From positions 1-5,462 of the forward strand of contig CAIJZF010000181.1 in NCBI GenBank assembly GCA_903825095.1: DNA of 5,462 bases. The letters are read 5' to 3'. This DNA is from an uncultured Bacteroidota bacterium (lineage in GTDB: Bacteria; Bacteroidota; Bacteroidia; Chitinophagales; Chitinophagaceae). A program made the position numbers and the translations under genes. Below, piece by piece: positions 1 through 5,462 of this stretch. Numbering within the stretch: position 1 is the first letter of the stretch; each line of letters begins with the position of its first letter. Below the pieces are notes generated by a model. That model saw only the letters and a program-made list of their open reading frames with translations, did not search any database and was not told the DNA's origin.

Positions 1-1634
1 CGGCCTTTAATTAAGGTTTCAATGGCTTTTTCAATGAGCTGCTCACTTTCAGTATCGATAGAAGAAGTGGCTTCATCCAATATTAAAATAGAAGGGTTGT
101 ATAATAAAGCCCTGATAAAACTTAGTAACTGCCTTTGGCCTAAACTTAAAGTAGCCCCTCTTTCCATTACTTGATAATCATAGCCACCTGGAAGTTGCAT
201 AATAAAGTCGTGCATGCCAATCATTTTAGCAGCTTCATGTACTTGCTCTTTAGAAATACTGGTATTGCGTAGTGTAATATTATCATAAACCGAACCTGAA
301 AATAAAAATACATCTTGTAATACTACACCCACCGATGCGCGCAAACGATTCAAAGAAAAAGATTCAATCGCATGATCGTCTAATAATATATTTCCCGACT
401 GATAAGGATACAAACGATTGAGTATACTTATAATAGAAGTTTTTCCCGACCCGGTTTGCCCAACGAGTGCAATGGTCTCCCCCGCTTGCACTGTAAAATT
501 TATATTTTTTAAAACATAATTGGGTTCGTTATAAGCAAAAGAAACATTTTTAAATTCTATTTTACCTTCAATTTTTGCTGGCGCATAACTGCCTTCATTC
601 AGTGTCACATCTTCATTGTCTAATACTTTAAATACACGCTCAGCCGCTACCATACCCATTTGTAGCACATTGAATTTATCTGCTATCATTCGAAGGGGCC
701 TGAATATCTGATTTAAAAATAAAATAAAGGCCACGAGTAAACCTGCATCCAAAGACCTATCTGCCACCCACCAAACAATTAAACCTACACTCAACGCTAG
801 CACCACTTCTACCACAGGAAAGAAAACAGAATAGGCAAAAATGGCTTTAATATTCGCAGCTTTATGCCCTTCATTAATTTTAGTAAACTTGGACATTTCT
901 TTTTCTTCTGCTGCAAAAGTTTGCACTACTTGCATACCCGAAATATGTTCTTGTACAAATGCATTTAAGGCAGCTACCGCATTTCTAACTTGTATAAAAC
1001 TTTTATTAACGCTTTCTTTAAAATAATAAGTGGCTATCATCATAATAGGAAAAGGAATCAAACAAATAAGTGTCAATCTCCAATCTATTACAAACATAGT
1101 AGTGAGCGTTACAATAATAGTGAGTAAGTCCGCTAAAATGGGAATGAGTCCGTCAGAAAAAATATCGTTGATACTTTCTATATCATTAATAGTACGTGTG
1201 GTTAAAGTGCCAATAGGTGTTTTATCAAATTGACGCATTTCCCAATGCATAATTTTATCATAGACTTTATTGCGTAAATCTCTAATAACTTGTTGACCCA
1301 ACCATGCCATACCAAAAGTGAAAAAAAAGCGCATGATGGTTTCGAAAATGATAAAGGCTACCTGAAATAAAGTAATGGATAAGATAAGATGTATCACCGA
1401 TTCAAAAGCATTGCCTGGCAAAAACCAATGAACCCAAAAAGGAAGGCTGACTACTTTACCAATAGCGGCATTCACTGTTGCCTGAATTAAATAAGGCCTT
1501 ACAGGGGTAGTGAAAGCAAGCAATATGGACAAAAATACAGATGCCAAAAACACAGAGCGGTAGGGCTGTACAAATGAAAAAACGCGCTTTAAAAGCGATA
1601 ATTGAAATATTTTTTTTGGCTCTTTGCTGGGCAT
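1..1634 (-). CDS. ABC exporter half-transporter, fused permease and ATPase (3' end outside window)
   Basis: My translation of the minus strand from the ATG at 1634-1632 stays open for 544 codons to the window edge. The protein is a type IV (MsbA/MdlB/YheI-like) exporter subunit that would dimerise in the inner membrane and couple ATP hydrolysis to export of a lipid, drug or peptide; the substrate cannot be read from sequence. Hydrophobic segments lie near residues 27-44, 80-100, 165-182, 186-204, 268-292 and 298-312, the usual six-helix permease. The ATPase follows: Walker A GQTGSGKT at 392-399 (Lys398), Q-loop Gln440, signature LSLGQ at 496-500, Walker B ILILDE at 516-521 (Asp520, catalytic Glu521) and D-loop SSID at 524-527. 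The H-loop histidine and the C-terminus lie beyond position 1; family proteins of about 580-600 residues suggest 40-50 are missing. The signature has Leu for the usual first Gly, a position that varies in this subfamily. It is divergent from rel. The family call is firm; a gene name is not justified. Confidence 0.95.
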   Translation of the reverse strand, partial: MPSKEPKKIFQLSLLKRVFSFVQPYRSVFLASVFLSILLAFTTPVRPYLIQATVNAAIGKVVSLPFWVHWFLPGNAFESVIHLILSITLFQVAFIIFETIMRFFFTFGMAWLGQQVIRDLRNKVYDKIMHWEMRQFDKTPIGTLTTRTINDIESINDIFSDGLIPILADLLTIIVTLTTMFVIDWRLTLICLIPFPIMMIATYYFKESVNKSFIQVRNAVAALNAFVQEHISGMQVVQTFAAEEKEMSKFTKINEGHKAANIKAIFAYSVFFPVVEVVLALSVGLIVWWVADRSLDAGLLVAFILFLNQIFRPLRMIADKFNVLQMGMVAAERVFKVLDNEDVTLNEGSYAPAKIEGKIEFKNVSFAYNEPNYVLKNINFTVQAGETIALVGQTGSGKTSIISILNRLYPYQSGNILLDDHAIESFSLNRLRASVGVVLQDVFLFSGSVYDNITLRNTSISKEQVHEAAKMIGMHDFIMQLPGGYDYQVMERGATLSLGQRQLLSFIRALLYNPSILILDEATSSIDTESEQLIEKAIETLIKG

Positions 1635-1675
1635 AGCGGTTCAAAGTTACACTATCTGTTTGTTCTTTGTAAAAA
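1635..1675 (-). promoter_or_regulatory. Putative Bacteroidota-type promoter of the ABC exporter gene
   Basis: Read on the minus strand, TAACTTTG (1649-1642) matches the Bacteroidota -7 consensus TAnnTTTG exactly. A TTTTT run (1675-1671) sits 21 nt upstream where the -33 TTTG/TTG element is expected, but it lacks the G. Only seven bases (AACCGCT) separate the -7 box from the ATG, so transcription would start within a few bases of the start codon, giving a leaderless or nearly leaderless mRNA. No Shine-Dalgarno sequence is present. The -7 match is direct observation; promoter function is inferred. Confidence 0.5.
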
Positions 1676-1699
1676 TCCTAGCGCTTTTACGTATTTTCG
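1666..1699 (+). promoter_or_regulatory. Putative Bacteroidota-type promoter of rel
   Basis: TTTG (1666-1669) and TATTTTCG (1692-1699, 7 of 8 against TAnnTTTG) are separated by 22 nt, close to the usual Bacteroidota -33/-7 spacing. The -7-like box ends seven bases before the rel ATG at 1707, the same distance as in the divergent exporter promoter, so the rel transcript would also have little or no leader. The same box, with one base changed, precedes the gene starting at 5437. The AGG just before the ATG is too close to act as a ribosome binding site. The assignment rests on motif and spacing only. Confidence 0.4.
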
Positions 1700-1702
1700 T
1701 AA
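1669..1702. repeat. Cluster of small inverted repeats in the divergent spacer
   Basis: Three short dyads fall within 34 bases: GTAAAA (1669-1674) with TTTTAC (1685-1690) around a 10-base centre; the palindrome AGCGCT (1680-1685); and TTACG (1687-1691) with CGTAA (1698-1702) around TATTTT. They fill the spacer and -7 region of the putative rel promoter. They could form an operator for a dimeric regulator, but dyads of this size also arise by chance in A/T-rich DNA. No known operator is recognised. Confidence 0.3.
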
Positions 1703-1706
1703 TAGG

Positions 1707-3965
1707 ATGGAAGCCTTACCAATCGATATTGATGCTGAGATTGTAACAAAATACAATTTAGATGAAGAACAAGAAAAAAAAGAAATTGTTCGTCATTATC
1801 GTGCATTATTGAGGGCACTAAGAGAAAAATTAAAAAAGGGAGATAAAGAGTTACTTCGAACTGCATTTGAGATGGCTGCAGAAGCGCATAAAACCATGCG
1901 TCGAAAAAGTGGAGAACCCTATGTACTTCACCCTCTTGCGGTGGCTATGATTTGTGTGGAAGAAATAGGCCTTGGTGTAAGAAGTACTATTTGCGCCTTA
2001 TTACATGACACAGTAGAAGACACGGATATTGCACTTGACGATATTAAAAGTGAATTTGGAAATGAGATTGCTAAAATTGTAGATGGTTTAACCAAGATAT
2101 CCACGGTGATGGATACCAATAGTAGTCAGCAAGCAGAAAATTTCAAAAAAATTCTTCTAACGCTAACCGATGATCCCAGAGTTATTTTAATTAAGCTAGC
2201 AGATAGGTTGCATAATATGCGCACACTAGATGCCATGAAACAAGAGAAGCAATTAAAAATTGCTTCTGAAACTATTTGGGTATACGCTCCTTTGGCACAC
2301 CGCATGGGACTATACAATGTGAAAACTGAATTAGAGGATTTATCCATGAAATACATGGAGCCTGCTATCTATAAAGAGATTGCTAAAAAATTAGCAGAAA
2401 CCAAAAGAGAACGCACTAAATATATCAATGAATTCATTCGCCCTTTAAAAGAAAAATTATCGGCCGCTGGTTTTGACTTTGAAATTCAAGGACGTCCTAA
2501 AAGCATTCACTCTATTTGGAATAAAATAAAAAAGAAAGAAGTAAGCTTTGAAGAAGTGTATGATTTATTTGCGATTCGCGTTATTTTAAATGATGACTTA
2601 GACAAAGAAAAAGAAGATTGTTGGAAAGTATATTCAATGGTCACCGATGAATATAGCCCCTCTCCAGAAAGACTAAGAGACTGGTTAAGCAATCCCAAGA
2701 GCAATGGATACGAAGCCCTACATACTACAGTGATGGGACCTCATGGAAAATGGGTGGAAGTACAGATTAGAACCAAAAGAATGAATGAGATTGCCGAAAA
2801 AGGTTTGGCTGCCCATTTTAAATACAAAGAAGGTTCTCAAAATGAAGACAGGTTCGATAAATGGTTTGTTCAAATTAGAGAAGCGCTTGGTAATCAACAA
2901 GAAGAAGGCATTGACTTTTTACAAGACTTTAAAACTTCTTTTTTAGCAGAAGAAATTTATGTCTACACGCCCAAGGGGGAAGTAAAAATGCTTCCTATTA
3001 ATAGCTCGGCCTTAGACTTTGCTTTTTATATACATACAGCCATTGGTTCTAAATGTATTGGTGCGAAAGTGAATCATAAGCTTGTACCTATTAGCCATAA
3101 ATTAAGAAGCGGGGACCAAATTGAAATTATTACGAGCAATAAGCAAAAACCAACAGAGGATTGGTTAAGCAGTGTGGTAACAGCTAAGGCAAGAAATAGT
3201 ATTAAAGATGCATTAAGAGAAGAGAAAAAAATTATTGCAGAAGAAGGCAAGTATACATTACAAAGAAAATTAGAGGGCATTGGTGCACTATACAACCCTT
3301 ACAATATTGACCAGGTCATGTACTATTATAAATTATCTAGTCAACTAGATCTTTTATTTAAAATAGCGACCAAAACTATTGACCTAAAAGAATTAAAATT
3401 ATTTCAAGTTATAGGCGATAAGATTGAAGCGCCTAAACCAGTGAACCTTAGTCCCGAAATAAGTGTAGAGAATCCCGCCATGAAAGCGGCGTCTAAAAAG
3501 GATTCTGAGTTAATTATTTTTGGAGAGTCTAGTGATAAAATTAAATACACTTTAGGCAAATGCTGCAATCCTATTCCAGGGGATGATGTATTTGGATTTG
3601 TGAGCACGGGCAAGGGACTTATTATTCATAGAAACAACTGCCCCAATGCCACTCAACTACTTGCCAACTATGGCCATAGAGTGGTGAAAACCAAGTGGGC
3701 TAAAAATAAAGAGATTTCCTTCCTAACGGGCCTTAGCATTATTGGCCTTGATGATGTAGGGGTGGTGAATAAGATTACCAATATTATTAGTGGGGAATTA
3801 AAGATAAATATAGCCGCCCTCACTATTGAGTCAACCGAAGGCTTGTTCAAGGGTACTATTAAAGTATATGTCCACGATAAGGATGAACTGGAAGAATTGG
3901 TAGAAAGAATAAAGTCCCTCAGCGGTATTCAACAAGTAATGCGATTTGACACCGAGACTGTGTAA
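1707..3965 (+). CDS. rel: Bifunctional (p)ppGpp synthetase/hydrolase, long Rel (RelA/SpoT) protein
   Basis: This cytosolic enzyme makes the stringent-response alarmone by moving pyrophosphate from ATP to GTP or GDP, and degrades it in a separate Mn-dependent site. The 752 residues carry the full long-RSH layout. The HD hydrolase domain spans about 45-200, with His75, the HDxxED motif His100-Asp101-Glu104-Asp105, and Asp166/Asn170. The synthetase spans about 240-375, with GRPKS at 262-266, Asp286, Arg291, NGYEALHT at 333-340 and catalytic Glu351 in VEVQIRT. TGS follows at about 415-477, then a helical region, a zinc-finger-type domain (Cys619, Cys620, His641, Cys645) and a C-terminal ACT domain at about 672-748. 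All visible residues of both active sites are present, so both activities are expected. The synthetase has RLRD (322-325), the basic RxKD-type motif of bifunctional enzymes, not the acidic ExDD of synthetase-only RelA. The frame is open back to 1602, but those 35 extra residues would overlap the start of the divergent exporter and do not look like Rel, so I chose the ATG at 1707. purA follows after 78 bp. Confidence 0.97.
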   Translation: MEALPIDIDAEIVTKYNLDEEQEKKEIVRHYRALLRALREKLKKGDKELLRTAFEMAAEAHKTMRRKSGEPYVLHPLAVAMICVEEIGLGVRSTICALLHDTVEDTDIALDDIKSEFGNEIAKIVDGLTKISTVMDTNSSQQAENFKKILLTLTDDPRVILIKLADRLHNMRTLDAMKQEKQLKIASETIWVYAPLAHRMGLYNVKTELEDLSMKYMEPAIYKEIAKKLAETKRERTKYINEFIRPLKEKLSAAGFDFEIQGRPKSIHSIWNKIKKKEVSFEEVYDLFAIRVILNDDLDKEKEDCWKVYSMVTDEYSPSPERLRDWLSNPKSNGYEALHTTVMGPHGKWVEVQIRTKRMNEIAEKGLAAHFKYKEGSQNEDRFDKWFVQIREALGNQQEEGIDFLQDFKTSFLAEEIYVYTPKGEVKMLPINSSALDFAFYIHTAIGSKCIGAKVNHKLVPISHKLRSGDQIEIITSNKQKPTEDWLSSVVTAKARNSIKDALREEKKIIAEEGKYTLQRKLEGIGALYNPYNIDQVMYYYKLSSQLDLLFKIATKTIDLKELKLFQVIGDKIEAPKPVNLSPEISVENPAMKAASKKDSELIIFGESSDKIKYTLGKCCNPIPGDDVFGFVSTGKGLIIHRNNCPNATQLLANYGHRVVKTKWAKNKEISFLTGLSIIGLDDVGVVNKITNIISGELKINIAALTIESTEGLFKGTIKVYVHDKDELEELVERIKSLSGIQQVMRFDTETV

Positions 3966-4016
3966 AAGTTGAGTCAATTATTTTGGGTTTAAATAGGTAA
4001 TAAACTTGCCAAGACT

Positions 4017-4024
4017 TATTTTTG
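4017..4024 (+). promoter_or_regulatory. Possible -7 promoter element upstream of purA
   Basis: TATTTTTG matches the Bacteroidota -7 consensus TAnnTTTG exactly and lies 19 bases before the purA ATG, giving a predicted leader of roughly 13-15 bases. No TTG or TTTG occurs 19-23 bases upstream, so the -33 half is missing or very weak. purA could have its own start site, be co-transcribed from rel across the 78-bp gap, or both. No clear intrinsic terminator separates the two genes. Confidence 0.3.
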
Positions 4025-4028
4025 CTCT

Positions 4029-4044
4029 CTCAAATACTCAAATA
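4029..4044 (+). repeat. Tandem 8-bp direct repeat abutting the purA start codon
   Basis: CTCAAATA occurs twice head to tail at 4029-4036 and 4037-4044; the last A of the second copy is the first base of the purA ATG. If the -7 box at 4017-4024 is used, the untranslated leader would consist almost only of this repeat. It is A-rich and unstructured with no Shine-Dalgarno sequence, as is common before Bacteroidota starts. It may reflect a small duplication; any function is unknown. Confidence 0.6.
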
Positions 4045-5306
4045 TGGTAGATGTAATTTTAGGCCTCCAATGGGGCGATGAAGGAAAAGGAAAAATTGTA
4101 GATTATTTCGCTCCTAACTACGACATCATTGCGCGTTTTCAAGGTGGCCCAAATGCAGGTCATACTTTATATGTGAATGGCACTAAAATGGTTTTACATC
4201 AAATACCTTCTGGTATATTTCACCAAGACAAAATAAATATTATAGGTAATGGAGTGGTACTTGACCCTGTTACATTAAAAAAAGAATGTGACGCGGTGGC
4301 CGCCATGGGTGTGGATGTAAAAAAGAATTTATTTATCTCTGAGAGAACCAATATTATTATTCCTTCACACCGTGCATTAGATAAAGCTTCTGAATTAGCC
4401 AAGGGCGAGAGTAAAATTGGATCTACTTTAAAAGGAATAGGCCCTGCCTATATGGATAAGACCGGCCGTAATGCCTTAAGAGTAGGCGACTTATTAAGTA
4501 AGAACTTCATTAGCAAGTACATTACTTTAAGAATGAAGCATCAGAAAATTTTAGATAGCTTTAATTTCAACGAAGATATTAGTGAAATGGAAACTGAGTT
4601 TTTCGAAGCCTTAGAGTTTCTAAAATCTATGAATATTATTAATTGTGAATACTTTATCAACGATCAAATTTCAAAAGGTAAAAAAGTATTGGCTGAAGGC
4701 GCACAAGGTTCTATGTTAGATATTGACTTTGGTACCTTCCCTTTTGTAACTTCTTCTAATACTATTTCTGCAGGTGTTTGTACTGGTTTAGGTATTGCCC
4801 CAAAACTTATTAATGAAGTATTTGGTATTACAAAGGCTTATTGTACAAGAGTAGGTAGCGGACCCTTCCCTACTGAATTACATAATGAGACAGGAGAAGA
4901 ATTAAGAAAACTAGGTAGCGAATTTGGTGCCACTACCGGCAGACCAAGAAGATGTGGATGGATTGACCTAGTAGCTCTTAAATACACTTGTATGATCAAT
5001 GGTGTAACACAAATTATTATGACCAAGGCCGATATTCTAGATACTTTCAAAGAATTAGAACTAGGTATCGCTTACGAAATGGAAGGCAAAGAGATTGATT
5101 ATGTGCCTTTTCAGTTAGTAGGCACGCCGGTTGCACCTATTTGGAAAAAAATGCAAGGCTGGAATATAGATACGACTAAAATGAAATCTGAGAAAGAATT
5201 ACCTGCCACTATGAAGACCTACATAGATTATATTAATAAATTTTTAGGCGTTCCTGTGAAATATGTTTCTAACGGACCAGGAAGAGATCAAATCGTACAT
5301 GTTTAA
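4044..5306 (+). CDS. purA: Adenylosuccinate synthetase (IMP-aspartate ligase)
   Basis: PurA catalyses IMP + aspartate + GTP to adenylosuccinate + GDP + phosphate, the committed step of AMP synthesis, as a cytosolic dimer. The 420 residues span the whole family, near the usual 420-432. The N-terminus LGLQWGDEGKGK (6-17) is the nucleotide-binding signature and holds the catalytic base Asp12; GGPNAGHT (34-41) holds the general acid His40. The second signature, STLKGIGPAYMDKTGR (127-142), supplies IMP contacts including Thr128. EGAQG (218-222) with Gln221 and the loop TTGRPRRCGW (297-306) are the IMP- and aspartate-binding regions; TKAD (327-330) is the guanine-specificity motif and NGPGR (410-414) ends the GTP site. 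Nothing essential is missing. The ATG at 4044 places the signature at the family's normal distance from the N-terminus; the frame ends in TAA. It follows rel on the same strand. PurA is inhibited by (p)ppGpp in E. coli; whether this one is remains untested. Confidence 0.98.
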   Translation: MVDVILGLQWGDEGKGKIVDYFAPNYDIIARFQGGPNAGHTLYVNGTKMVLHQIPSGIFHQDKINIIGNGVVLDPVTLKKECDAVAAMGVDVKKNLFISERTNIIIPSHRALDKASELAKGESKIGSTLKGIGPAYMDKTGRNALRVGDLLSKNFISKYITLRMKHQKILDSFNFNEDISEMETEFFEALEFLKSMNIINCEYFINDQISKGKKVLAEGAQGSMLDIDFGTFPFVTSSNTISAGVCTGLGIAPKLINEVFGITKAYCTRVGSGPFPTELHNETGEELRKLGSEFGATTGRPRRCGWIDLVALKYTCMINGVTQIIMTKADILDTFKELELGIAYEMEGKEIDYVPFQLVGTPVAPIWKKMQGWNIDTTKMKSEKELPATMKTYIDYINKFLGVPVKYVSNGPGRDQIVHV

Positions 5307-5361
5307 TATTAATTATATTTACACTAAGTAATATTTAATCAAAATTAAATTCAATTATTTT

Positions 5362-5385
5362 CAAAAAAAAGACTCATTTTTTTTG
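5362..5385 (+). terminator. A8/T8 hairpin downstream of purA, possible weak terminator
   Basis: C plus eight A (5362-5370) pairs perfectly with eight T plus G (5377-5385) around the six-base loop GACTCA, giving a 9-bp stem with a single G:C pair. It lies 55 bases after the purA stop and before the next promoter-like site, and the run of T could act as the U-tract on the plus strand. The stem has almost no G/C, so it is a poor classical intrinsic terminator; a bidirectional or purely structural A-tract role is equally possible. Confidence 0.35.
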
Positions 5386-5396
5386 GTAAATACAAT

Positions 5397-5427
5397 TTTG
5401 AGTTGAAATTTTACATTGTTAATTTCG
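5397..5427 (+). promoter_or_regulatory. Putative Bacteroidota-type promoter of the gene at 5437
   Basis: TTTG (5397-5400), a 19-nt spacer, then TAATTTCG (5420-5427, 7 of 8 against TAnnTTTG) is the best -33/-7 pair in the window. The box ends nine bases before the ATG at 5437, again predicting a leader of only a few bases. The stretch TAATTTCGTAAT is 11/12 identical to the site before rel. Confidence 0.5.
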
Positions 5428-5436
5428 TAATTACCT

Positions 5437-5462
5437 ATGGCATTAAAAACTATCAAAGAAAA
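5437..5462 (+). CDS. Start of an unidentified gene, cut by the window edge
   Basis: An ATG at 5437 opens a frame of eight complete codons (MALKTIKE) plus two bases before the window ends. Its support is positional: it follows a well-spaced promoter-like pair and lies on the same strand as rel and purA, at the end of a gap with no other coding candidate. Eight residues are too few to identify a family, so no function is offered. Confidence 0.45.

Larger units (their letters stand above)
5307..5436. other. A/T-rich intergenic region after purA
   Basis: These 130 bases contain no credible coding frame on either strand. The first half is mostly A/T with weak imperfect dyads, the middle holds an A8/T8 hairpin, and the last 40 bases hold a promoter-like pair of motifs. 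The region therefore looks like the end of the purA transcript followed by a new promoter. Confidence 0.7.

Noticed and set aside
841..1233. Two small plus-strand open frames of 61 and 67 codons
   Set aside because: They lie wholly antisense to the exporter permease domain, whose frame is well supported by transmembrane segments and ATPase motifs, and they show no recognisable domain.
1456..1644. Minus-strand 62-codon frame at the start of the exporter region
   Set aside because: It is out of frame with the exporter, which explains the same DNA with an ATG ten bases downstream and a continuous family match.
1602..1706. Upstream in-frame ATG at 1602 that would add 35 residues to Rel
   Set aside because: The extension overlaps the antisense start of the exporter, would be translated through the likely promoter region, and does not resemble Rel N-termini; family similarity begins just after the ATG at 1707.
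3966..4043. Possible terminator GGTAA-TAAAC-TTGCC between rel and purA
   Set aside because: The stem at 3996-4010 is only five pairs including a G:U, and no T-run follows directly; too weak to call.
5304..5340. Imperfect dyad of AATATTA and TAATATT after the purA stop
   Set aside because: Seven A:T pairs with a 17-base loop in very A/T-rich DNA is expected by chance.
1..5462. A novel defence system, mobile element, CRISPR array or structured RNA
   Set aside because: The coding space is filled by three well-known core families and the gaps are 72, 78 and 130 bases; no transposase, long terminal inverted repeats, spaced repeats or riboswitch-like structure was seen on either strand.

Overview
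The window looks like a piece of a low-GC Bacteroidota chromosome. Four things point that way: A/T-rich intergenic DNA; no Shine-Dalgarno sequence before any start; promoter-like motifs of the Bacteroidota type (TAnnTTTG at -7, TTTG/TTG at -33) close to the start codons; and a Bacteroidota-style Rel protein with an RLRD motif in its synthetase. The phylum is an inference from these traits. I cannot place the family, though the proteins would suit a Chitinophagia- or Sphingobacteriia-like lineage.

Layout. Positions 1-1634 (minus strand) hold most of a one-polypeptide ABC exporter half-transporter; its last ~40-50 residues lie beyond the left edge. A 72-bp divergent spacer (1635-1706) separates it from a complete long-form bifunctional (p)ppGpp synthetase/hydrolase (1707-3965, plus, 752 residues). 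A 78-bp spacer follows, then a complete adenylosuccinate synthetase purA (4044-5306, plus, 420 residues). A very A/T-rich 130-bp gap (5307-5436) holds an A8/T8 hairpin and a convincing Bacteroidota-type promoter. A further plus-strand gene probably starts at 5437 and runs off the right edge after eight codons.

How the genes relate. Rel sets the level of the alarmone (p)ppGpp. PurA performs the GTP-dependent committed step from IMP towards AMP, and PurA enzymes are known targets of (p)ppGpp inhibition in other bacteria. An alarmone enzyme next to a GTP-using, alarmone-sensitive purine enzyme is therefore a sensible neighbourhood. The exporter is transcribed away from them and has no evident functional tie.

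The three main genes are intact core genes with their visible catalytic residues. I see no rRNA, tRNA, insertion sequence, CRISPR array, phage or defence gene, and no convincing undescribed system. The points of interest are in the intergenic DNA: apparently leaderless or near-leaderless starts, a 12-base promoter motif shared by rel and the last gene (11/12 identical), small palindromes in the divergent spacer, and a tandem 8-base repeat that runs into the purA start codon.
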